NCBI RefSeq assembly: GCF_900142215.1
Contig: NZ_FRAC01000010.1
Location: 248,001-312,000, forward strand
DNA: 64,000 bases
Source of the DNA: Anaerocolumna jejuensis DSM 15929
GTDB taxonomy: Bacteria > Bacillota > Clostridia > Lachnospirales > Lachnospiraceae
Reading direction: 5' to 3'
The notes below the pieces were generated by a model that was given only the letters and a program-made list of their open reading frames with translations, was not told the DNA's origin and did not search any database. Positions 16,277-24,313 of the stretch are shown here, one piece after another. Numbering within the stretch: the stretch's first letter is position 1; each line of letters starts with the position of its first letter. The position numbers and the translations under genes were made by a program.

Positions 16277-18057
16277 AAAGCTATCTTAGCCTAATTCCGA
16301 TTTCTGCAAAAGTACACAGACGGCAGAACCACAAGACGCTTCTGTGTATTATATTTGCCGTATTTTTGGTAACTGCCGTTTTTAGTATGGCAGATATGGG
16401 TGTTAGAATGGAGACATCAAGATTACTGAATAAGCAGCAGGACCTTAGTGGAAGATCGATGCGAACTCTATATTCTACAGCAGCTGTGCTGTTTGTGCTT
16501 ATCATGATTGCAGGGGTGCTGATGATTTCAAGCAGTATAAACAGTAATGTTGCCCAAAGGACAAAGTTTTTCGGAATGATGCGCTGCATTGGAATGAGCA
16601 AACAACAGATTATCCGTTTTGTCAAACTGGAAGCCCTTAATTGGTGCAAACTTGCGGTTCCAATAGGTGTGATACTTGGGATTGTAGTCACATGGGGATT
16701 ATGTGCTGTGCTACGGCTTCTTGTCAGTGAAGGGTTCTCCGGTATACCACTTTGGGGAGTCAGTCCAACTGGCATTATCAGCGGAATAATTGTGGGAGTT
16801 GTTACAGTACTCATTGCCGCCAGGTCTCCGGCAAAACGAGCTGCAAAGGTATCGCCTGTAACGGCAATATCGGGCAATTCGGAAAACACAAAAAATGCAA
16901 CCCATGCGTTGAATATCTGTTTTTCAAAAATTGAAACTGCCCTCGGTATTCATCATGCAGTATCGGCAAAGAAAAATTTAATACTTATGACAAGCTCATT
17001 TGCTCTTAGCATCATCCTGTTTTTGAGCTTTTCAGTCTTCATTGAGTTTATCGGCTATATTATGCCCCAGTTTTCGGATACTCCTGATATCAACATTGAT
17101 AGTAATAACAGTTCAAATTCCATAGACAGTGTACTGCTTGATAAAATAAGTGGTATGTCAGGTGTAAAACATGTTTTTGGCCGAAGGAGCTGCTTTGATA
17201 TTCCGGCAGAAGTAAATTCTCAAACAAACACGATTGATATGATTTCCTACGATGATTATGATTTGGACTGTCTTACAAAAGATAAGCAACTGAGAAAAGG
17301 CAGCGATATTTCAAAAGTGTATGGGGACAGTAATTACGTACTTACAATCTGGGACAAGGATAATCCTTTAGCAATAGGCGATAAAATACAAGTAGGCAAT
17401 AAGGAAGTAGAAATCGCAGGGCTGTTAAAATGTAACCCATTTAGTGATAACGGTGCTCCAAATGGGAAAATAACACTCATTACTTCTGGGAAAACTTTTA
17501 CTCGCCTTACCGGCGTAACCGACTATTCAATTATTCTTATACAGACGACAAAAGATGCGACGGACAAAAATGTTGAAGCCATCCATAATGTCGTAGGTGA
17601 AAAGTACAAGTTTACTGACAAACGGGACCAACGGACTACGAACACATATAGTGCATTTACGTTTTTTGTATATGGATTTTTGACAATTATAACTTTGGTT
17701 TCTGTATTAAATATTATGAACAGTATTTCTATGAGCGTATCCGCAAAAATAAAGCAATATGGAGTCATGCGCGCGGTTGGTATGAATGAACATCAGATTA
17801 CCAAAATGATAGCCGCTGAAGCGTTTACCTATTCTATATCAGGTTGTATTGTCGGAGTTGTAGTTGGTCTGTTCATTAACAAGTTACTATACGACAATCT
17901 TATTACTGCTTATTTTAACTACGCTACTTGGAGTATTCCTATTATGCATATCATTATTGTGCTTTTGGTTGTTTCGATTACGGCTATCGCTGCAATCTAT
18001 GCTCCTTCAAAACGGATTCATAATATGGCGGTAACTGATGTAATTAATGAACTGTAA
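16273..18057 (+). CDS. FtsX-like ABC permease (duplicated domain)
   Basis: 594 residues with about eight membrane segments in two FtsX-like halves. The first half spans ~25-190 (AVLFVLIMIAGVLMISSSI, MMRCIGMSKQQIIRFVKLEA). The second, after a TM near 240-265, begins near 460 (FFVYGFLTIITLVSVLNIMNSI, YGVMRAVGMNEHQITKMIAAEA). Between them is an extracellular domain of ~180 residues starting PQFSDTPDINIDS. The order kinase-ATPase-permease suggests a peptide-antibiotic detoxification or sensing transporter, but BceB proteins usually have ten segments, so this is a related rather than identical type. Substrate unknown. Confidence 0.88.
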   Translation: MKSYLSLIPISAKVHRRQNHKTLLCIIFAVFLVTAVFSMADMGVRMETSRLLNKQQDLSGRSMRTLYSTAAVLFVLIMIAGVLMISSSINSNVAQRTKFFGMMRCIGMSKQQIIRFVKLEALNWCKLAVPIGVILGIVVTWGLCAVLRLLVSEGFSGIPLWGVSPTGIISGIIVGVVTVLIAARSPAKRAAKVSPVTAISGNSENTKNATHALNICFSKIETALGIHHAVSAKKNLILMTSSFALSIILFLSFSVFIEFIGYIMPQFSDTPDINIDSNNSSNSIDSVLLDKISGMSGVKHVFGRRSCFDIPAEVNSQTNTIDMISYDDYDLDCLTKDKQLRKGSDISKVYGDSNYVLTIWDKDNPLAIGDKIQVGNKEVEIAGLLKCNPFSDNGAPNGKITLITSGKTFTRLTGVTDYSIILIQTTKDATDKNVEAIHNVVGEKYKFTDKRDQRTTNTYSAFTFFVYGFLTIITLVSVLNIMNSISMSVSAKIKQYGVMRAVGMNEHQITKMIAAEAFTYSISGCIVGVVVGLFINKLLYDNLITAYFNYATWSIPIMHIIIVLLVVSITAIAAIYAPSKRIHNMAVTDVINEL

Positions 18058-18134
18058 GACTGAATACTCTACTGTCTGCCGGACAGCGGCAAAAGAAAAA
18101 AAGCCGTCGTACAGCAGACATATCTTCATGTGCC

Positions 18135-18180
18135 AAAGAAACGGCGGCTTTGATTTTCAGAGCCGCCGTTTCTTTGCGTT
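18135..18180. terminator. Strong stem-loop after the ABC permease
   Basis: AAAGAAACGGCGGCT (18135-18149) pairs perfectly with AGCCGCCGTTTCTTT (18161-18175) over an 11-nt loop. The U-tract is poor, so it may be a weak or bidirectional terminator at the end of the acquired module. Confidence 0.6.
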
Positions 18181-18278
18181 TACAAAAATCTATGACAACT
18201 TACACGGATACGACGGTATCAGGGAGGTTTCCCTTTGTATGGTTGTGGAAAACAGTGCCTAATGGGGAAGGGGGGATT

Positions 18279-18524
18279 GGGAACGGACGATGATTTTGGC
18301 TTACTTTTCGTAATTTTCTCGTTCGGGGTTCCGAATTCCACTAAAATGCCGGCAGCTGTTCCTGGCAGGTGAAATTATACCAAACTCGCTGGAAGGTTGT
18401 TTCGTTGTGGAGCTGTGAGCTCAGACAGTGGTATAATTTTACCTAGGAACAGCTGCCGCCATTTAAGTGTCATTAGGGAACTCCTCAATAGAAAATTATG
18501 AAAGGTAAGCCGAAACCATCTGGG
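18279..18524 (+). repeat. Long-hairpin repeat element C, + orientation
   Basis: Third family member. The boundaries are GGGAACGGACGATGA and AAACCATCTG. The outer stem TTGGCTTAC/GTAAGCC and GTAATTTTCT/AGAAAATTAT pairs with G-U wobbles; the inner helices GGCAGCTGTTCC/GGAACAGCTGCC and AAATTATACCA/TGGTATAATTT are unlike those in A, B and D. The conserved loops CACTAAA, CTGGCAGG, CCAAACTCGCT, GAGCTCAGACAGTGG, ACCTAG and TTAAGTGTCAT are all present. Confidence 0.8.
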
Positions 18525-18610
18525 GGTTGGCAATAAACCCTCGGACGGTTGTTGTATTGTTTTGGTCTTATAGGGTTTTGGGCACGGAAAACATATAAGA
18601 CCCAATTATG

Positions 18611-18873
18611 GATATACACAGATGACCAAGGGGGTTGTTTGGGCATTTTGTCTCAAGAGGTTCCTTATGACACTTAAGCGGCAGGAAACATGACTAGGTA
18701 AAGCAATGCCACTGTTTGAGCTCGATAACTAACACAGCCATATTTGTTACAGCGAGTTTGGCATTGCTTTGCCTGCCAGTCACGTTTTCTGCCGCTTTAG
18801 TGGAATAAGGGTTCTCGCGTAACAAAACGCCCAAACAACCCCCTTGGTCATCGTCCGTTTCCATAGCCTTCCT
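18611..18873 (-). repeat. Long-hairpin repeat element D, - orientation
   Basis: Fourth family member, facing C. It is the closest relative of element A, in inverted orientation 15.7 kb away, and the similarity extends through the flanks (GGAAG..TATGGAAACGG and CTGTGTATATCC). The outer arms 18621-18651 and 18822-18852 pair over 31 bp with a single G-U/A-C position. Compared with element A, three base pairs of this stem have changed on both sides so that pairing is kept. Confidence 0.85.
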
Positions 18874-18907
18874 CCATGCATTTATTGTGGACTAAAACGA
18901 ATATATC

Positions 18908-18936
18908 TTGACCAATATAGGCTTTCGAATTATAAT
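18908..18936 (+). promoter_or_regulatory. Vegetative promoter of the isomerase-family gene
   Basis: TTGACC (18908-18913), 17-bp spacer, TATAAT (18931-18936), about 60 bp upstream of the gene. Confidence 0.75.
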
Positions 18937-18997
18937 AGAAGTATATTAGTTTAATGAAAAAACTAAATGATTTTATAGCAGAAAAGGAGAAAAAAGG

Positions 18998-20467
18998 ATG
19001 AATATGCCGGAATTAAAATTGGGGATTGTAGCGGTAAGCCGTGATTGCTTTCCGATGTCATTATCAGAGGGAAGAAGAAAAGCGGTAGTAGAAGAATTCA
19101 GTAAGAAGAATGTTATCTATGAATGTCCGGTCGTAGTAGAAAGCGAAGTGGATATGAAAAAAGCCCTTGCTGATTTAAAAGAAGCTTCCTGTAATGCATT
19201 GGTGGTTTATTTAGGTAACTTTGGACCGGAAACACCGGAGACCTTGCTGGCAAAATATTTTGATGGCCCGGTTATGATCGTTGCAGCCGCTGAAGAAACA
19301 GGAGATAATTTAATACAGGGCCGTGGTGATGCTTATTGCGGAATGTTAAATGCAAGCTATAATCTGAAGCTCAGGAATATTAAGGCCTATATACCGGAAT
19401 ATCCGGTGGGCGATGCAAAAGATGTGGCAGAGATGATGGAAGAATTTATTCCGATTGCAAGAGCAATCATCGGATTAAATAATTTGAAAATCATCAGCTT
19501 TGGACCTCGTCCCCAGGATTTTCTTGCCTGCAATGCACCAATTAAACAATTATACAATCTTGGCGTGGAAATTGAAGAAAATTCAGAGCTTGATTTATTT
19601 GAAGCATTTAATAAGCATGCAAAGGATAAAAGAATTCCGGAGGTTGTAAAGAGCATGGAGGAAGAGCTTGGAGCTGGAAATAAAAAGCCGGAGATTCTTC
19701 ACAAGCTTGCACAATATGAACTTACATTACTGGATTGGGTAGAAGGACATAAAGGTTCCAGGGAATATGTTGCAATCGCAGGTAAATGCTGGCCGGCCTT
19801 CCAGACACAGTTTGGATTTGTACCCTGTTATGTAAACAGCCGATTGACTGCAATGGGGATTCCGGTATCCTGTGAGGTTGATATTTATGGTGCCTTAAGT
19901 GAATTCATAGGTACTGTTGTATCCGAAGATACTGTAACCTTACTTGATATAAACAACACAGTTCCAAAGGATATGTATGAGTCTGAAATCAAAGGCAGCT
20001 ACAACTATAAGCTAAATGATACTTTTATGGGATTTCATTGCGGAAATACGGCAGCCGGAAAATTATCTTTCTGCTCCATGAAATATCAGCTGATTATGGC
20101 TAGAAATTTACCGGAAGAAGTTACACAGGGAACTTTGGAGGGAGATATCGTCCCGGGAGATATTACTTTCTTTAGACTTCAAAGTACGGCAGATGCAAAG
20201 CTTCGTGGATACATAGCACACGGAGAGGTATTGCCGGTTGCGACTCGTTCCTTTGGTGGAATCGGTATTTTTGCAATACCGGAAATGGCAAGATTCTATC
20301 GCCATGTATTAGTCGAGGGAAATTATCCCCATCATGGTGCCGTAGCTTTCGGACATTTTGGAAAGGCCTTGTATGAAGTATTTAAATATGTGGGTGTAGA
20401 GGTAGAAGAAATTGGCTTTAACCAGCCAAAGTCAATGCTGTATAAAACAGAAAATCCATTTAATTAA
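18998..20467 (+). CDS. L-fucose/L-arabinose isomerase family protein
   Basis: 489 residues with the two-domain fold of the L-fucose/L-arabinose isomerase family: an N-terminal domain (about 5-165, LVVYLGNFGPETPETLLAKYF and GPVMIVAAAEE) and a catalytic C-terminal part with CEVDIYGALSEFIGT, LLDINN, GFHCGNTAAGKLSFCSMKYQ and NYPHHGAVAFGHFGKALYEVF. The metal-ligand Glu/Asp/His set seems present (E in CEVD, D in LLDINN, H in HHGA). It stands alone, with no sugar kinase or transporter beside it, so the true substrate is uncertain. AAAAGGAG precedes ATG 18998. Confidence 0.75.
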   Translation: MNMPELKLGIVAVSRDCFPMSLSEGRRKAVVEEFSKKNVIYECPVVVESEVDMKKALADLKEASCNALVVYLGNFGPETPETLLAKYFDGPVMIVAAAEETGDNLIQGRGDAYCGMLNASYNLKLRNIKAYIPEYPVGDAKDVAEMMEEFIPIARAIIGLNNLKIISFGPRPQDFLACNAPIKQLYNLGVEIEENSELDLFEAFNKHAKDKRIPEVVKSMEEELGAGNKKPEILHKLAQYELTLLDWVEGHKGSREYVAIAGKCWPAFQTQFGFVPCYVNSRLTAMGIPVSCEVDIYGALSEFIGTVVSEDTVTLLDINNTVPKDMYESEIKGSYNYKLNDTFMGFHCGNTAAGKLSFCSMKYQLIMARNLPEEVTQGTLEGDIVPGDITFFRLQSTADAKLRGYIAHGEVLPVATRSFGGIGIFAIPEMARFYRHVLVEGNYPHHGAVAFGHFGKALYEVFKYVGVEVEEIGFNQPKSMLYKTENPFN

Positions 20468-20494
20468 TGCCAAACTGTTAATTTAAATCAAAGT

Positions 20495-20544
20495 AAGCTC
20501 TTGTCAAAGGCCTGTATAGGCTTTCTGGCAAGGGCTTTTCTTTT
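20495..20544 (+). terminator. Intrinsic terminator after the isomerase gene
   Basis: AAGCTCTTGTCA pairs with TGGCAAGGGCTT using G-U pairs and is followed by TTCTTTTG. Confidence 0.7.
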
Positions 20545-20651
20545 GCTTAAATATGCTTATAATTATAACTGTTATTGATGAAAAAAAAGAAATTACATTA
20601 TTTATAAGATTTTATGTATATTTTTATAGTAGTTTTTAATGATAATTTAAA

Positions 20652-20721
20652 TTGTTAATTTAAAAGGAATACGATATAATAGGGCTAGTATAGTACCAAT
20701 TTAGTCGGTGCTGGTTTTTTT
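20652..20721 (+). promoter_or_regulatory. xpaC-telA promoter with a hairpin plus U-tract at the transcript 5' end
   Basis: TTGTTA (20652-20657), 17-bp spacer, TATAAT (20675-20680). Just past the expected start, AGTACC (20692-20697) pairs with GGTGCT (20707-20712) and is followed by seven T (20715-20721), about 30 bp before the xpaC ribosome site. Confidence 0.6.
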
Positions 20722-20752
20722 GCAGCATATTGGATTTGCATCGGAGGTTACC

Positions 20753-22246
20753 ATGGATAGAAGGAATTACTCAGATTTGGGTGAAGAAATCAGGGATATA
20801 GTTCAAAGCGCGGTAAATACAATGGACTTTCATCAATTGAATAGAGATATCAGTAATACGGTAGGAGGAGCCCTGGATGAAGTACGCCGTTCCCTGGGGA
20901 ACGGGTATGGCAGATACCGGCAGAATAATCCCGGCGGTCCCAACGAAAACTGGAATCAGAATAATGACAGAAGCGGCAGCGGCTATCAAAGCGGCGGTGA
21001 AGCTCAAAGGGATAGGAGCTATCAGAGAGACAGGAGTCATCAAAGAGACAGGAGCTATCAGAGAGACAGGAGCTATCAGAGAGACAGGAGCTATCAAAGA
21101 GATGGAAGCTATCAAAGAGATGGAAGCTATCAAAGAGATGGAAGCCAGTCAGGAAACAGAGACTTTCAAAATAACCGCAGCTTTGGAAGAGAAGGACAGT
21201 ATAACAGCGGTTCTTCCCAGCCGTATAACCAGCAGAGAAGTAATCAGACACAGGCATCTGCCGTTAAAAATGCTGTAATCCGGAAATATGCATTTCCCAG
21301 TGAACCGGTGGGAAGGGTATCCGGAATCCTGTATACGGTATTCGGAAGCATCGGCATGGGCGTATTTGGAGTCGGAGCCTTAGCCTTAGCAATGCTTGGC
21401 CAGCTGCTGGGAAAATGGGGATTATTTGGAACCATTGCCATTGGCCTGGTACCCTTCTTTGCACTCAGCGGATATTTAGCAGCAAGGGGCAGCAATATAA
21501 GAAAGCGTCTGCAGAGATTTAACCGTTATATCGGGTTAATTCAAGGACGGACCTATTCTTCCATAAAGGAGCTTTCCTCGGGAGTAGGACAAAGCCCCAA
21601 ATATGTGTTAAAGGATTTGCGAAAAATGATTTCCATTGGTATGTTTCCCGAAGGGCATATCGACGAACAGGAAACCTGTTTGATACTTAACAGGGAAAGC
21701 TACAATCAATATCTGGAGCTGCAGAAGAATGCCCGGATGCAGGCAGCGGCTGAAACCGCCGGAAAGACAGAGCAGCAGGAGGCTCCGAAGAATGCTGCAA
21801 ATTCTGCTGAAGTAAGACAAGCCATAGAAGCCGGAAGGAATTGCATAAGGCAGATAAGAGAAGCCAACGATGCCATACCCGGTGAAGAGATATCCAAGAA
21901 ATTAGACAGGCTGGAGGATGTGATCGGAAAGATTTTCAACTATATAGAACAGCATCCGGACCAGCTTGACGATATTCAGAAGTTTATGGAATATTACCTT
22001 CCTACCACATTAAAATTAGTAAATGCATATAAGGAATTTGATAAGCAGTCCATACAGGGTGATAATATTACATCGGCAAAGAAGGAGATAGAAGAAACGC
22101 TGAATACCATCAATCTTGCCTTTGAGAATTTATTGGACAGCCTTTTTGTGGATACGGCAATGGACGTATCCAGCGATATATCCGTCCTGGAAACCCTGCT
22201 TGCCCAGGAAGGCCTGACACAGAAGGACTTTACATCAAATGAATAA
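20753..22246 (+). CDS. xpaC: XpaC-like (5-bromo-4-chloroindolyl phosphate hydrolysis family) protein
   Basis: About 497 residues in three parts. The acidic/glutamine-rich N-terminus has eight tandem QRD(R/G)S(Y/H) hexapeptides (about residues 85-132). The middle has two membrane segments (VFGSIGMGVFGVGALALAML and LFGTIAIGLVPFFALSGYLA). A C-terminal helical domain (SSIKELSSGVGQSPKYVLKDLRKMISIGMF and a long coiled coil) completes it. It matches the XpaC family, normally encoded with TelA. The XpaC name comes from an indirect phosphatase phenotype and does not show an enzyme. ATG 20753 follows GGAGG. The gene ends 15 bp before telA. Confidence 0.85.
   Translation: MDRRNYSDLGEEIRDIVQSAVNTMDFHQLNRDISNTVGGALDEVRRSLGNGYGRYRQNNPGGPNENWNQNNDRSGSGYQSGGEAQRDRSYQRDRSHQRDRSYQRDRSYQRDRSYQRDGSYQRDGSYQRDGSQSGNRDFQNNRSFGREGQYNSGSSQPYNQQRSNQTQASAVKNAVIRKYAFPSEPVGRVSGILYTVFGSIGMGVFGVGALALAMLGQLLGKWGLFGTIAIGLVPFFALSGYLAARGSNIRKRLQRFNRYIGLIQGRTYSSIKELSSGVGQSPKYVLKDLRKMISIGMFPEGHIDEQETCLILNRESYNQYLELQKNARMQAAAETAGKTEQQEAPKNAANSAEVRQAIEAGRNCIRQIREANDAIPGEEISKKLDRLEDVIGKIFNYIEQHPDQLDDIQKFMEYYLPTTLKLVNAYKEFDKQSIQGDNITSAKKEIEETLNTINLAFENLLDSLFVDTAMDVSSDISVLETLLAQEGLTQKDFTSNE
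21005..21148 (+). repeat. Eight 18-bp tandem repeats inside xpaC
   Basis: In-frame repeats encode QRDRSY x1, QRDRSH x1, QRDRSY x3, QRDGSY x2 and QRDGSQ. Neighbouring copies are nearly identical at the DNA level, as expected from slippage. Not a CRISPR: there are no spacers. Confidence 0.9.
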
Positions 22247-22261
22247 ATGGAGGAAAAACAG

Positions 22262-23395
22262 ATGAATCAGGAAGTACCAACCTTAACCTTTGAGCCTTTT
22301 GAAGAGGCAGCCGCAGAAAAGTCATTTCCGCAGGCGGCAGAAGAAAAGCAGGAAGCAGCGGTGTTTGATGAGAGCACTCTTACACAGGATGAAAAAAAGC
22401 TGGTAGAGGATTTCGCCAGTAAGATTGATTTGAATAAATCAAGCCTGGTACTTCAATATGGCGCCGGAGCACAGAAAAAGATTGCTGACTTTTCGGAATC
22501 AGCATTGAATAATGTAAAGACCAAGGACCTGGGAGAAATCGGAGAGATGCTTTCAGGCGTGGTACTGGAATTAAAGAACTTTGACACGGATAATGAAGAA
22601 AAAGGCTTTTTAGGACTCTTTAAAAAAGGCTCCAATAAAATTAATGCCATGAAGGCTAAATATGATAAAGCCGAGGTAAATATTAATAAAATCTGCAAAG
22701 TACTGGAGGAGCATCAGATTCAGCTGCTAAAGGATATCTCAATGCTGGACAAAATGTATGATCTGAATAAGAACTACTTTAAAGAGCTGTCCATGTACAT
22801 TCTGGCAGGTAAAAGGAAGCTGGAACAGGCACAGAACGAAGAATTACCCAAATTAATTGAGAAATCCAATAAAAGCGGATTCCCAGAGGATGCACAGGCT
22901 GTCAATGACCTTGTTGCTATTATCAACCGGTTTGAAAAGAAGATTCATGACCTGGAATTAACCAGGATGATTTCTATCCAGATGGCACCCCAGATTCGTC
23001 TTGTCCAGGGAAGTGATACCCTGATGACGGAAAAGATACAGTCCACCCTTGTAAATACCATTCCCCTGTGGAAGGGCCAGATGGTACTTGCCCTGGGCGT
23101 GGCTCATTCCGGACAGGCTGCCAGAGCCCAAAGGGAAGTAACCGATATGACAAACGAGCTCCTTCGGAAAAATGCAGAGACTCTTAAAATGGCTACTATT
23201 GAGACTGCCAAGGAATCGGAAAGAGGCATTGTTGATATCGAAACCCTTCGTAATACCAATGAGTCTTTAATCTCTACTCTGGATGAAGTAATGCGTATCC
23301 AGACAGAAGGCCGTCAGAAGAGAAAAGAGGCGGAAGTGGAATTGAACCGTATAGAAGGGGAATTAAAGAAGAAATTATTAGAGATGAGAGGCTGA
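22262..23395 (+). CDS. telA: TelA family toxic-anion resistance protein
   Basis: 378 residues, a TelA-type cytoplasmic all-helical protein: LKNFDTDNEEKGFLGLFKKG, then long coiled coils (about 150-380) with NEELPKLIEKS, RMISIQMAPQIRLVQGSD and LVNTIPLWKGQMVLALG. The family is linked to tellurite and cell-envelope stress resistance; the mechanism is unresolved. ATG 22262 is preferred because GGAGG (22249-22253) sits ahead of it; the in-frame ATG 22247 overlaps that site. It is co-transcribed with xpaC, a conserved pairing. Confidence 0.93.
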   Translation: MNQEVPTLTFEPFEEAAAEKSFPQAAEEKQEAAVFDESTLTQDEKKLVEDFASKIDLNKSSLVLQYGAGAQKKIADFSESALNNVKTKDLGEIGEMLSGVVLELKNFDTDNEEKGFLGLFKKGSNKINAMKAKYDKAEVNINKICKVLEEHQIQLLKDISMLDKMYDLNKNYFKELSMYILAGKRKLEQAQNEELPKLIEKSNKSGFPEDAQAVNDLVAIINRFEKKIHDLELTRMISIQMAPQIRLVQGSDTLMTEKIQSTLVNTIPLWKGQMVLALGVAHSGQAARAQREVTDMTNELLRKNAETLKMATIETAKESERGIVDIETLRNTNESLISTLDEVMRIQTEGRQKRKEAEVELNRIEGELKKKLLEMRG

Positions 23396-23486
23396 TTTCA
23401 AATTACAGGCAGGTTTATCTATTTAATAAGTATGAGTATTGTGCCTTGGCAGCTTCCATTGCATAAGTATAAATAAAAAAGCAGAG

Positions 23487-23527
23487 CAGGTGTGAACAGA
23501 ATTTATTTGCACCTGTTTTGTTTTTTT
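23487..23527 (+). terminator. Terminator after telA
   Basis: CAGGTG/CACCTG with a 17-nt loop, followed by TTTTGTTTTTTT. The remaining 190 bp up to purE is AT-rich; I see no purine riboswitch there. Confidence 0.6.
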
Positions 23528-23720
23528 ATTTATATATATTTCTTCATAATAAAACTCTTCTATTAATTGTGTTAATAAATACAATAAGAAATTAATAACA
23601 GGAAACCATAAGACAAAAGCCAATGGCTATGATAAAATATAGAAAGAAAATAAAGATAAACCAGTCAGCGATCTACGAAACTTAGTTAATATAAGTAAAA
23701 CAAGAAAGAGAGGATTTAAC

Positions 23721-24242
23721 ATGGCAGCAAAAGTTGGTATTGTTATGGGAAGTGATTCGGATTTGGAGGTAATGAGCAAGGCAGCAGAGGTACTTGATGT
23801 ATTGAAGGTAGAATATGACATTACGGTAATATCTGCCCACAGAATGCCGGATGTATTTTATGACTATGCCAAGTCTGCGGAAGAGAAGGGATATAAGGTT
23901 ATCATAGCAGGTGCCGGCGGAGCAGCACATCTTCCAGGTATGACAGCAGCAATATTCTCCCTTCCCGTTATCGGTGTGCCTATTATGACAAAATCACTTG
24001 GCGGTGTGGATTCTCTTTACTCCATCGTACAGATGCCTGCAGGTATCCCTGTTGCGACTGTTGCCATAAACGGGGCACAAAATGCAGGTATTCTGGCAGC
24101 CAAGATACTGGCAGCCTCCGATGAGGAACTCCTTGGCCGTATCAAGGATTATGCGGCAGGTTTAAAGGAAACCGTAGCAGCGAAATCCGAAAAGCTTGCC
24201 AAAATCGGATATCAGGAATATTTAAAAGAGAGTAAGAAATAG
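23721..24242 (+). CDS. purE: N5-carboxyaminoimidazole ribonucleotide mutase
   Basis: 173 residues, class I PurE. It converts N5-CAIR to CAIR in de novo purine synthesis in the cytosol. The signature GSDSDLEVM (phosphate loop), SAHRMPD (catalytic His) and IAGAGGAAHLPGM are intact. GAGAGG precedes ATG 23721. It is the first gene of purE-purM-purN-purD; no purK is next to it, and class I enzymes normally need PurK made elsewhere. Confidence 0.96.
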   Translation: MAAKVGIVMGSDSDLEVMSKAAEVLDVLKVEYDITVISAHRMPDVFYDYAKSAEEKGYKVIIAGAGGAAHLPGMTAAIFSLPVIGVPIMTKSLGGVDSLYSIVQMPAGIPVATVAINGAQNAGILAAKILAASDEELLGRIKDYAAGLKETVAAKSEKLAKIGYQEYLKESKK

Positions 24243-24313
24243 GAAACAGAAGTTGAAAAGGGACTGATGCAAGGTCTCCATAAGTAGCTTATAGGTATGA
24301 ACGGAGGGTAATT

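Noticed and set aside
18047..18262. 71-codon ORF after the ABC permease
   Set aside because: It runs through the strong stem-loop at 18135-18175 and has no family resemblance.
21005..21148. Possible CRISPR-like array
   Set aside because: Contiguous 18-bp in-frame coding repeats with no spacers, inside xpaC.
23528..23720. Purine or PRPP riboswitch before purE
   Set aside because: The region is AT-rich without the conserved junction sequences of these riboswitches.
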